The position numbers and the translations under genes were made by a program. From Streptomyces hainanensis (lineage in GTDB: Bacteria; Actinomycetota; Actinomycetes; Streptomycetales; Streptomycetaceae), in the NCBI RefSeq assembly GCF_004348415.1, contig NZ_SMKI01000009.1, positions 1-37,616 on the forward strand: DNA of 37,616 nt, read 5' to 3'. The notes under the pieces are model-generated. The model was not told the origin of the DNA and did not search any database. It saw nothing but the letters and a program-made list of their open reading frames with translations. This document shows, one piece after another, positions 28,793-35,116 of the stretch (within the stretch, counting starts at the first letter, position 1; each line of letters opens with the position of its first letter).

Positions 28793-28824
28793 TTCGGTTT
28801 CCTCCGACTGCTTGACGTCGCTGG

Positions 28825-28845
28825 CTTGAGCGTAACTGGCTCAAG
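28825..28845. promoter_or_regulatory. HAIR element 1 of the dnaK operon
   Basis: CTTGAGC-N7-GCTCAAG, a perfect dyad one base per arm away from the HAIR consensus. It overlaps the proposed minus-strand -10 at 28844-28849, so HspR bound here would block initiation. Confidence 0.88.
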
Positions 28846-28872
28846 ACTGCCTCAGCCGACACCTCCAGTCAA
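28844..28872 (-). promoter_or_regulatory. dnaK: Candidate dnaK promoter
   Basis: On the minus strand, TTGACT (28872-28867) and CAGTCT (28849-28844) are separated by 17 bases, a reasonable vegetative promoter. It lies between the two HAIR elements. No experimental start site is known for this strain. Confidence 0.5.
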
Positions 28873-28876
28873 ATGA

Positions 28877-28897
28877 CCTGAGCGAACCCGACTCAAC
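28877..28897. promoter_or_regulatory. HAIR element 2 of the dnaK operon
   Basis: CCTGAGC-N7-ACTCAAC, a HAIR-like dyad with mismatched outer bases, immediately upstream of the proposed -35. Multiple HAIR copies at dnaK are known in Streptomyces. Confidence 0.72.
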
Positions 28898-28924
28898 TCT
28901 TATCCTGGCCTTACACTCAATCGA

Positions 28925-30100
28925 TTACTCTGCGTGACCATGAGAGTTCTTCAAACCCGCGTCCAAGGCCACCTCACCCTCGACATCCGGATCCGAGCCC
29001 GTGTCCGTGTCTGGTTCGGAGTCCAGGCTGAGGCAGAGGAGCGCCACGTCGTCCCTGATCTCCTCGGCGAAGGTCGTGACATCCCGCCAGACGAAGTCCA
29101 CCACGGCGCTCGGCGGCAGCCCACCGTCCGCCCCGAGCCGGCTGGTGAGCCGGTCGAGCAGCGGGTAGAACGCGCCGTCCGGCCCCCGGGCCTCCGTCAC
29201 CCCGTCCGTGAAGCCCAGCAGCAGATCGCCGGCCGCGAGCTCGACGGCGGTGAGCCGCGGCGCGCCCGCGCCGGGCACCCCGAGCCCGAGCGGCGGTCCC
29301 GGCGCGGCGGTCAGCTCGCGCACCGCGCCGTCCCGGAGCAGCAGCGGCGGCGGATGCCCGCAGCTCACGACCCGGACCAACGCCCCGCCCGGAGGAAACT
29401 CGAGCAGAAGCGCCGTGGCGAACAGCTCGGCCCGGTCGCCCGCCTCGAGCCGCAGCCGCCGGTCGAGCCGCGCCGCCACGCCCTCGAGCCCCGCCTCGTC
29501 GAGCACCGCCTCCCGAAAGGTTCCGAGAATCGAGGCCACGGTGCCCACCGCGGCGACTCCGTGCCCCTGCACGTCCCCGACGAGCGCCCGCACACCGCGC
29601 GGCCCCGCCCGCACGTCGTAGAGGTCCCCGCCGACCAGCGCCCCGCGCTGCGCGGCGCGGTACAGCCCGGCGCATCGCACCGGTCCCACCCGTTCCGGAA
29701 GCGGCGGAAGCACCGCGCGCTGGGCGGCCTCCGCGACACTGCGGAACACCACCAGGTCGCGGGTGTAGCGCGCCCTGAGCCACGACACCAGCACACTGAA
29801 CACGGTGATGGCCGCAACCGCGGCCAGGTCGCCCCCGGAGACGTGCCCGGGGCGGGTCACGGGAAGCGCGAGCAGCACCACCACCGCGGCGCCGAGCACC
29901 GTCGTCAGCCCCGGTCCGTAGATCAGCCCCGTCAGCGGAGGAAGCGCGGACAACAGGTAGCCGAACTGCTGGGAGCGCGGCTCGGCCAGTTGGGCGACCG
30001 CCGTGCCGATCAGCAGCGCGGCCGGCAGCAGGCGCAGCCAGCGCGGCAGCACCTGGGCGGGCCCGGCACCGGGCAGCGGGCCCGGAAGAGGCAGCGTCAC
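28925..30100 (-). CDS. Membrane PP2C/SpoIIE-type protein phosphatase
   Basis: A 391-residue protein with about four N-terminal hydrophobic helices (residues 20-115), a short linker helix and a C-terminal SpoIIE-type phosphatase domain. The metal-binding acidic residues are in ALVGGDLYDV, LVGDVQGHGVAA, LGFTDGVTEA and EIRDDVALL. Such proteins usually dephosphorylate anti-anti-sigma factors and so switch stress sigma factors on. No anti-sigma or STAS gene is adjacent, so the partner is unknown. The GTG start has no clear ribosome site but overlaps the stop of a small upstream frame (GTGA). It lies just upstream of the dnaK promoter, on the same strand. Confidence 0.85.
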   Translation of the reverse strand: MTLPLPGPLPGAGPAQVLPRWLRLLPAALLIGTAVAQLAEPRSQQFGYLLSALPPLTGLIYGPGLTTVLGAAVVVLLALPVTRPGHVSGGDLAAVAAITVFSVLVSWLRARYTRDLVVFRSVAEAAQRAVLPPLPERVGPVRCAGLYRAAQRGALVGGDLYDVRAGPRGVRALVGDVQGHGVAAVGTVASILGTFREAVLDEAGLEGVAARLDRRLRLEAGDRAELFATALLLEFPPGGALVRVVSCGHPPPLLLRDGAVRELTAAPGPPLGLGVPGAGAPRLTAVELAAGDLLLGFTDGVTEARGPDGAFYPLLDRLTSRLGADGGLPPSAVVDFVWRDVTTFAEEIRDDVALLCLSLDSEPDTDTGSDPDVEGEVALDAGLKNSHGHAE

Positions 30101-30285
30101 GGCGGCGCCGGCCGCGCGGCCGCCGGGCGCCCGGGCAGCAGCCGTCTCGGAGGGGCGCTCATGCCGTCATCGTCACCGGCGCGCGGCCCGCGCTCCAAGG
30201 AGGCACCGCAGCCGATGCCCCGGCCGGGCGCCGCGGCCGAGCCGGCCCGGGGCGCGGCGGTCGGGCGCCGCGCACGCTCAGCCAT
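30097..30285 (-). CDS. Possible 62-residue protein coupled to the phosphatase gene
   Basis: This short Arg/Ala/Pro-rich frame has an ATG with GGAG about 8 bases upstream. It overlaps the end of the PGRP gene by eight bases and meets the phosphatase start as GTGA. The composition could be chance in GC-rich DNA and no motif is seen. It is listed because it would supply the missing translation signal for the phosphatase. Confidence 0.22.
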   Translation of the reverse strand: MAERARRPTAAPRAGSAAAPGRGIGCGASLERGPRAGDDDGMSAPPRRLLPGRPAAARPAPP

Positions 30286-31030
30286 GCGCGGCGCTCCGCA
30301 GCCGGGCCGCCTCCGCGCGGATCTCGGAAAGCTTGGTGTACAGCACGTCGCCCGGGCAGTAGGTCTCCACGATGTCGCGATGCCCGGAGATCACGTCGAG
30401 CTCCGCCGGGTCGCCGGCCGGCACCCGGCTGTCGTCGTTGGTGGAGACCATCCGCACCTCGCCCCGCGGATCGGTGCCGGGCCGCAGCTTCCAGGCCGCG
30501 ATCTTGGCGATCGCCGACACCAGCACCGCGGGCACGCTGCCCTCGGTGCCGAAGTCGCCGAGCGCCGCGACACCCACGCTGTCCGCGTTGAAGCCCGTGG
30601 TGTGCGCTCCCTGCACGAAGCGGTCGGCTCCGCCGCCGCGGCCCTCGTAGATGGTGCCGCAGCGGTCGACCACGAAGTTGTACCCCACGTCGTCCCAGCC
30701 CTTCCACAGCACGTGGTCCTGCTGCATGCCTCGCAGCAGCTCCGGCACGTCGGCGCAGTCGTAGTCGTCCGGGTGGTTGGTGTGGTGCACGAAGACGGCC
30801 CGGGCGGCCCCGGTGTAGGTCACGGGCTCGGTGCGCAGTTCCTCGTCGGCACCCCAGCTCGCGCGCGTGACGACGGGGGGCGCGGCCGTGGGCCGCTCCA
30901 CGGCCGGAAACGAGCGCTCGGCGGCGGCCGGCGGCGTGGCTCCGCCGACGAACGGCGGCGCGTCCCAGGTCACCAGGCTGGCGATGGGCAGGATGGCGGC
31001 GGCCCACAGGGCGATCCGGCGAACCCACAT
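30278..31030 (-). CDS. Secreted PGRP-type N-acetylmuramoyl-L-alanine amidase
   Basis: A 250-residue exported protein. The N-terminal hydrophobic stretch (WVRRIALWAAAILPIASLV) is a signal peptide or anchor. The peptidoglycan recognition/amidase domain follows: TRASWGADEELR, VFVHHTN (zinc His 82), DVGYNFVVDRCGTIYEGRGG, GAHTTGFNADSVGVAALGDF and VISGHRDIVETYCPG (zinc His 217 and Cys 225). All three zinc ligands are present, so it should be catalytically active and not just a binding protein. It differs in family branch from the large amidase at 21768. Confidence 0.9.
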   Translation of the reverse strand: MWVRRIALWAAAILPIASLVTWDAPPFVGGATPPAAAERSFPAVERPTAAPPVVTRASWGADEELRTEPVTYTGAARAVFVHHTNHPDDYDCADVPELLRGMQQDHVLWKGWDDVGYNFVVDRCGTIYEGRGGGADRFVQGAHTTGFNADSVGVAALGDFGTEGSVPAVLVSAIAKIAAWKLRPGTDPRGEVRMVSTNDDSRVPAGDPAELDVISGHRDIVETYCPGDVLYTKLSEIRAEAARLRSAAHG

Positions 31031-31052
31031 GCGAACTCCCGAGGTCCGGCCC

Positions 31053-31703
31053 TCAGGGCAGGATCTTGACGGCGCTCGACCAGTTGAGGCCGAGTCGCTC
31101 CTGGGCCGCCATGTGAAGGAACTGGAATGCCTCCAGCTCCCGGGCGCGGCGTAGCGGTCCCACGTCCAGCGGCCGCAGGCCGCCGGAGGCGGCCAGTTCG
31201 GCCACGGCTCGCTTGGCGTCCTCGTCGTCGCCCGCGATCAGTACGTCCAGCGGTTGTCCGGCCACCTGGCCTGACAACAGGGTCGCGGCGAAGGTGGTGT
31301 TGAAGGCCTTCACCACCGGGGCGCCGGGGGCGGCCTCGGCCGCGATCTCCTCGGCCGCCGAGGTGCCGGCCGGCACCGCCAGCGAGTCGAAGGTGGAGAA
31401 GTCCACCGGGTTGCAGATGTCCACGACGACGGACCCGGTCAGGGCGGTTCCGTAGTCGGCGGCCACCTCTCGGCCGGCCGGGTAGGGCACGGCGAGCACC
31501 ACCAGGTCCGCGTCCTCGACGGCGATCGCGTCGGACTGGTGCACGTCGTCGTCACCGCCGGGAGCCGCCCGGCGCAGTTCGTCGGCGAGGGCGGCCGCCT
31601 GCTCGGCGGAGCGGCCGACCAGCCGCACCGTGTGCCCGCCGGCCAGCGCGCGGGTCGCTATGCCACGGGCCATGCTGCCCGTGCCCACAATGGTGATGAT
31701 CAC
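31053..31703 (-). CDS. NADPH-dependent F420 reductase-like protein
   Basis: A 216-residue cytosolic protein with an N-terminal Rossmann fold (IITIVGTGSMARGIATRALAGGHTVRLVGRS). It matches the family of F420H2:NADP+ oxidoreductases (Fno-like) through VVLAVPYPAG, VVDICNPVDF and VVKAFNTTFA. Family members move hydride between NADPH and coenzyme F420, but several homologues act on other substrates, so F420 use is not proved. The start is GTG 31703, with a GGAGAG close upstream. A slightly longer ATG is followed by a stop. Confidence 0.82.
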   Translation of the reverse strand: MIITIVGTGSMARGIATRALAGGHTVRLVGRSAEQAAALADELRRAAPGGDDDVHQSDAIAVEDADLVVLAVPYPAGREVAADYGTALTGSVVVDICNPVDFSTFDSLAVPAGTSAAEEIAAEAAPGAPVVKAFNTTFAATLLSGQVAGQPLDVLIAGDDEDAKRAVAELAASGGLRPLDVGPLRRARELEAFQFLHMAAQERLGLNWSSAVKILP

Positions 31704-31775
31704 CTCTCCATGCCAGCACGGGCGTCGGGAGCACGCATCTCGGCCGACGGCCGGGCCCCGTGCTCCGACGGGTGC

Positions 31776-32765
31776 TCAGGCCCGCTCCGGCAGCGGCCGG
31801 TCGGCGAGCAGGTCGGCGAAGAGCTCGTCGGCGAGTTGCTGGTCGAGAGTCAGCCGGTTGGGTCGCTCGGGGTGGGGCACCGTGGGCACGGTGTGGAAGG
31901 TGACGCCGCGGTCCGGCACCGCCCGCAGATCGGCCACCAGGGCGGACAGCGCGTCGAGCGAGTCGAGCCCGGGGTCGGCGGTGATCGACGAGGTCACCGC
32001 GGCCAGCACTGGGTAGAGCTTGGCCGGGTTGGCGAGGGTGCCCTGGGTGGTCACCTTCTCGTAGACGCGGCCGAGGAACTCCTGCTGCCGTAGGAGCCGG
32101 TTGAGGTCGCTGCCGTCGCCGACGTAGACCCGGGCCCTGACGTAGGCGAGTGCCTGCTCGCCGTCGAGCAGGTGGCGGCCGGCGCTCAGGTCGTGGCCCA
32201 CGTTGGGGTCGTGCTCGTCCTGGGCGAGCTCCACCTCCACCCCGCCGACGGCGTCCACGATGTCCGCGAAGCCCTCGAAGCCGACGACGACGTGGTGGTC
32301 GACGCGGACCCCGGCCAGCTGTTCGAAGGTGCGGATTGTGCAGGCCGCCCCGCCGAACTGGAACGCCCAGTTGAACTGTGCGTGCTGCGGCTCGCTGGTC
32401 GTGCCGTCGGGGGTGCGGCAGCCGGGGATGTCCACGACGATGTCGCGCGGCACGTTGACGGCCTCGGCCCGCTCGCCGTCGCCGGACAGGTGCAGCAGCA
32501 GCACCGTGTCGGAGCGGGCGTTTCCGGTGCCCGAGCCGAAGTCCTCGCCGATCACGAGGACGTTCCTGGCCTTTCCGGTGCCCGCGTGGGGCCGTTCCGC
32601 GGCGTGCGCGTCGAGTTCGCGCGTCGCGGCGTGGTCGGTGCGGATGTTGCCCTCCAGCGAGTGGAAGGCCCACAGGGCGGTACCGGCCGCGATGGCGAGC
32701 AGCGCGCCGAAGGCGAGAAGCAGCCACCACAGCACTCCATGACCGCGTGACGTGTGTGCGAACAA
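31776..32765 (-). CDS. LytR-CpsA-Psr (LCP) family protein
   Basis: A membrane-anchored, outward-facing phosphotransferase-like protein of about 329 residues. LCP enzymes attach teichoic acids or other glycopolymers from lipid carriers to peptidoglycan. One N-terminal helix (VLWWLLLAFGALLAIAAG) is followed by the LCP domain: NVLVIGEDFGSG, ARSDTVLLLHL, VNVPRDIVVDIPG, VVVGFEGFADIVDAVGGVEV and ALAYVRARVYVGDGSDLNRLLRQQEFL, including the conserved Arg and Asp residues. The frame stays open to ATG 32807, but that ATG sits inside a long hairpin with no ribosome site. TTG 32765, about 12 bases after GGAAGG, is preferred; GTG 32735 is another choice. Confidence 0.85.
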   Translation of the reverse strand: MFAHTSRGHGVLWWLLLAFGALLAIAAGTALWAFHSLEGNIRTDHAATRELDAHAAERPHAGTGKARNVLVIGEDFGSGTGNARSDTVLLLHLSGDGERAEAVNVPRDIVVDIPGCRTPDGTTSEPQHAQFNWAFQFGGAACTIRTFEQLAGVRVDHHVVVGFEGFADIVDAVGGVEVELAQDEHDPNVGHDLSAGRHLLDGEQALAYVRARVYVGDGSDLNRLLRQQEFLGRVYEKVTTQGTLANPAKLYPVLAAVTSSITADPGLDSLDALSALVADLRAVPDRGVTFHTVPTVPHPERPNRLTLDQQLADELFADLLADRPLPERA

Positions 32766-32781
32766 ACGACAGCCCAGCCTT

Positions 32782-32821
32782 CCGGTGCGCGCTCGATGTC
32801 GGTCCATCGTGCGCGCACCGG
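32782..32821 (-). terminator. Hairpin between the MFS and LCP genes
   Basis: An 11-bp perfect stem (32782-32792 with 32811-32821) is followed, after one mismatch, by a 5-bp inner stem and a 6-base loop. It begins 23 bases past the MFS stop on the minus strand, so it probably terminates that operon. It contains the most upstream ATG of the LCP frame. Confidence 0.7.
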
Positions 32822-32844
32822 AGGCCCATTGGAGGCTTTTGGGA

Positions 32845-34293
32845 TTATTTGTCCGCGACTTCCCTCGATCGGACGTCGACCGGCCGGTCGACGGGCCCGT
32901 CTCCCGCGACCGGTTCCGGGGGCCGCCCGGAGATCAGCAGCGCCGGCAGCGCCGCGGCGGCCATGACCAGTACGCCCCAGACATAGGTGTGCTGGTAGCC
33001 ACCGGCCAGCGCGGCCGGATCACCGGCTCGGGACGAGGCGGAGAGCTGCCCGGCCAACACCATGGAGATCATCGCGGGGCCGATGGCCCCGGCAACCTGT
33101 GAGGTGATGTTGAGCAGGGTGGAGGCGGCCGGCGCGTCCGCCGCGGAGATGGCGCGGGTGGCCGCGGCGATGTTCGGCATCATCACCATGCCCACCCCGG
33201 TCCCCGTCACCGCCAGGGCGATCCCCAGCCGGAGGTAGGGCGTGTCCGGCCCGGCCTGGGCGGCGAAGGCGGCGAGCCCGGTCGCCGCCAGCAGGACCCC
33301 GGGCAGCACGATCAGCCGCGGCGGGACCCGGTCTATCAGCCGGCCGGCCACCTGCATCATGGTTCCGGCGGCCAGCCCGAGCGGCGCGCACAGCAGCCCG
33401 GAGACCAGCACCGAGGTGTCGCGCACGTCCTGGTAGTACATGGGCGCCAGGAGCATCGACCCGAAGTAGCCGGTGACGAAGAGCAGCGAGGTCACGGCCC
33501 CGACCGCCAGTGGCCGCCGCCGCAGCAGCCGCAGGTCGAGCAGCGGCTCGTCGACCGTCAGCGCCCGCACCACGAATCCGGTCACCAGCGCGATCCCCGC
33601 GACCACCGGCAGGAACGACGTGGGGCTGCCGAGTCCGTCCGTCCCCTCACTGGCGCGGGTCAGCCCGTAGATCACGGCGGCGAGCCCCGGCGAGAGCATC
33701 AGCAGCCCCGGCACATCGAGCCGGCGGCCCGGCCGCGGCGCGTCCGGCGGGAGGATCCGGCGGGCCAGCACCACGGTGAGCAGCCCGATCGGCAGGTTGA
33801 TGAAGAACATCCAGCGCCAGGAGATCTCGTCCACCAGCCAGCCGCCGAGCACCGGCCCGGCGACCGGCCCCACCAGGATGGGCAGCCCGAGCAGCGACAT
33901 CATGGCGCCCTGCCTGCCTTCCTGGGCGGCGACCCGGATGATGATCGCCATGCCCACCGGCATCACCATGCCGCCGCCGAGCCCCTGGAGCACCCGGAAG
34001 CCGATCAGCGACTCCGCGTTCCAGGCCAGCCCGGCGAGGCCCGAGCCGATCGTGAACAGGCCCATGGCCATCAGGTAGAGGCGCCGGCTGCCGAACCGCC
34101 CCATGGCCCAGGCCGTGGCCGGGATGACCGCGGCCAGGGCGAGCGTGTAGCCGGAGGCGATCCACTGGATGGTGGTGAGCGGCACGTCGAACTCGCGGGC
34201 CAGCGGGTTCAGCGCGACGTTGACGATCGTGGTGTCCAGGACCGTCGTCAGCGCGCCGAGCACGATGACGCCGGCGACCGCCCGGGCGTTCAC
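32845..34293 (-). CDS. DHA2-type MFS drug/proton antiporter
   Basis: A 482-residue inner-membrane exporter with about 14 helices (EmrB/QacA class). The N-terminal helix has the signature LDTTIVNVALNPLAREF; others are IQWIASGYTLALAAVIP, GRFGSRRLYL (the loop 2-3 motif), FRVLQGLGGGMVMPV and LVGPVAGPVLGGWLVDEISWRWMFFINLPIG (the antiporter motif C region). The GTG start overlaps the FMN reductase stop as GTGA, so the two are coupled. The pairing with a reductase behind a MerR-type promoter suggests response to toxic or redox-active compounds. The substrate is unknown. Confidence 0.92.
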   Translation of the reverse strand: MNARAVAGVIVLGALTTVLDTTIVNVALNPLAREFDVPLTTIQWIASGYTLALAAVIPATAWAMGRFGSRRLYLMAMGLFTIGSGLAGLAWNAESLIGFRVLQGLGGGMVMPVGMAIIIRVAAQEGRQGAMMSLLGLPILVGPVAGPVLGGWLVDEISWRWMFFINLPIGLLTVVLARRILPPDAPRPGRRLDVPGLLMLSPGLAAVIYGLTRASEGTDGLGSPTSFLPVVAGIALVTGFVVRALTVDEPLLDLRLLRRRPLAVGAVTSLLFVTGYFGSMLLAPMYYQDVRDTSVLVSGLLCAPLGLAAGTMMQVAGRLIDRVPPRLIVLPGVLLAATGLAAFAAQAGPDTPYLRLGIALAVTGTGVGMVMMPNIAAATRAISAADAPAASTLLNITSQVAGAIGPAMISMVLAGQLSASSRAGDPAALAGGYQHTYVWGVLVMAAAALPALLISGRPPEPVAGDGPVDRPVDVRSREVADK

Positions 34294-34871
34294 GAGGCGT
34301 ACGGGCGGGTCGCCCGGGCGTCGCGGAGCACATGACCCCACCAGGCGAGTTGGTCGAGCATCGCCTTGGCGGCCCGCCCGCACCCCTCGGTGTCCACCGG
34401 CCGGCCGGCGGCGTCGAAGCGCTCCCAGGCGTTGTGGAAGCTCACGGTGTCCCGGATGGTGACGGCGTGCAGCTCGGCGAAGACGACCCGCAGGTGCTCG
34501 ACCGCCCGCAGACCGCCGGACATGGCGCCGTAGGAGACGAAGGCGACGGGCTTGGCCTGCCACTCCCCGCGGTGCCAGTCGATCACGTTCTTGAGCGCCG
34601 CCGGATAGCTGTGGTTGTACTCGGGGGTGACCACGACGAAGGCGTCCGCCGCGGCCAGCCTGGGCGCCAACGGCCCCGGGGTGGGGTCCGCGCCGTACCC
34701 GCCCATGTCCAACGGCAGCTCCGCCTCCGCCACGTCCACGACGTCCGCCGTCATGTCGGATCGTCGCCGCACCTGATCCGCGGTCCAGGCCGCGACCGCC
34801 GGCCCGAACCTGCCCGCCCTCACGCTGCCACCGATCACCGCGACGGCCAGCTCACGTCGTTCCCGCTCCAT
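34290..34871 (-). CDS. NADPH-dependent FMN reductase family protein
   Basis: A 193-residue flavodoxin-fold protein that probably reduces FMN, quinones or related electron acceptors with NADPH. The FMN-binding loops are VIGGSVRAGRFGPAVA and the VVTPEYNHSYPAALKNVIDW block, with SYGAMSGGLRAVEHLR near the nucleotide site. The start ATG 34871 has AAAGGGGA 7 bases upstream. It is the first gene of a two-gene operon with the DHA2 exporter, read from a promoter with 19-base spacing. Confidence 0.9.
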   Translation of the reverse strand: MERERRELAVAVIGGSVRAGRFGPAVAAWTADQVRRRSDMTADVVDVAEAELPLDMGGYGADPTPGPLAPRLAAADAFVVVTPEYNHSYPAALKNVIDWHRGEWQAKPVAFVSYGAMSGGLRAVEHLRVVFAELHAVTIRDTVSFHNAWERFDAAGRPVDTEGCGRAAKAMLDQLAWWGHVLRDARATRPYAS

Positions 34872-34913
34872 GCGTACGTCCCCTTTCCCGGACACGCTTC
34901 CCGTGCACGGGTC

Positions 34914-34944
34914 AGGCTGGTATCTCAACATAACTTGAAGTCAA
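34914..34944 (-). promoter_or_regulatory. MerR-type promoter with 19-base spacer
   Basis: On the minus strand, TTGACT (34944-34939) is a perfect -35 apart from its last base, and CAGCCT (34919-34914) is a candidate -10. The 19-base spacer carries an imperfect dyad (TCTCAACAT-AACTTGAAG). An overlong 19-base spacer with a central dyad is the hallmark of promoters activated by MerR-family proteins such as SoxR. Confidence 0.6.
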
Positions 34945-35011
34945 GCCGTGCCCGCTGACGGGCGGCCGAGGCGGCCGACAGGGCTGAAGTCGATCCGCTG
35001 GCCAGGTGAAG

Positions 35012-35025
35012 TTACCCTCCAGTAG
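35012..35025. promoter_or_regulatory. Possible FadR/FasR-type operator upstream of the EtfD-like gene
   Basis: TTACCCTCCAGTAG has TAC-N6-GTA symmetry and resembles the TTAC-N6-GTAA-type boxes seen upstream of actinobacterial fatty-acid genes. It lies 92 bases before the start codon. The match is imperfect. Confidence 0.35.
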
Positions 35026-35116
35026 GATTTCGCTGAGCTATCTTGCAAGCCCTCGTCGCCCCGGCAGCCAGCCGGGCCGCGGCCCCGCCCCGTCCGCTCG
35101 CCGAGGAGCCGCCGTC

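Noticed and set aside
28901-28921. Third HAIR-like dyad before dnaK
   Set aside because: The right arm (ACTCAAT) fits, but the left arm (TATCCTG) does not match the consensus.
28793-28924. CIRCE (HrcA) element at dnaK
   Set aside because: No TTAGCACTC-N9-GAGTGCTAA sequence is present; control here is by HAIR/HspR.
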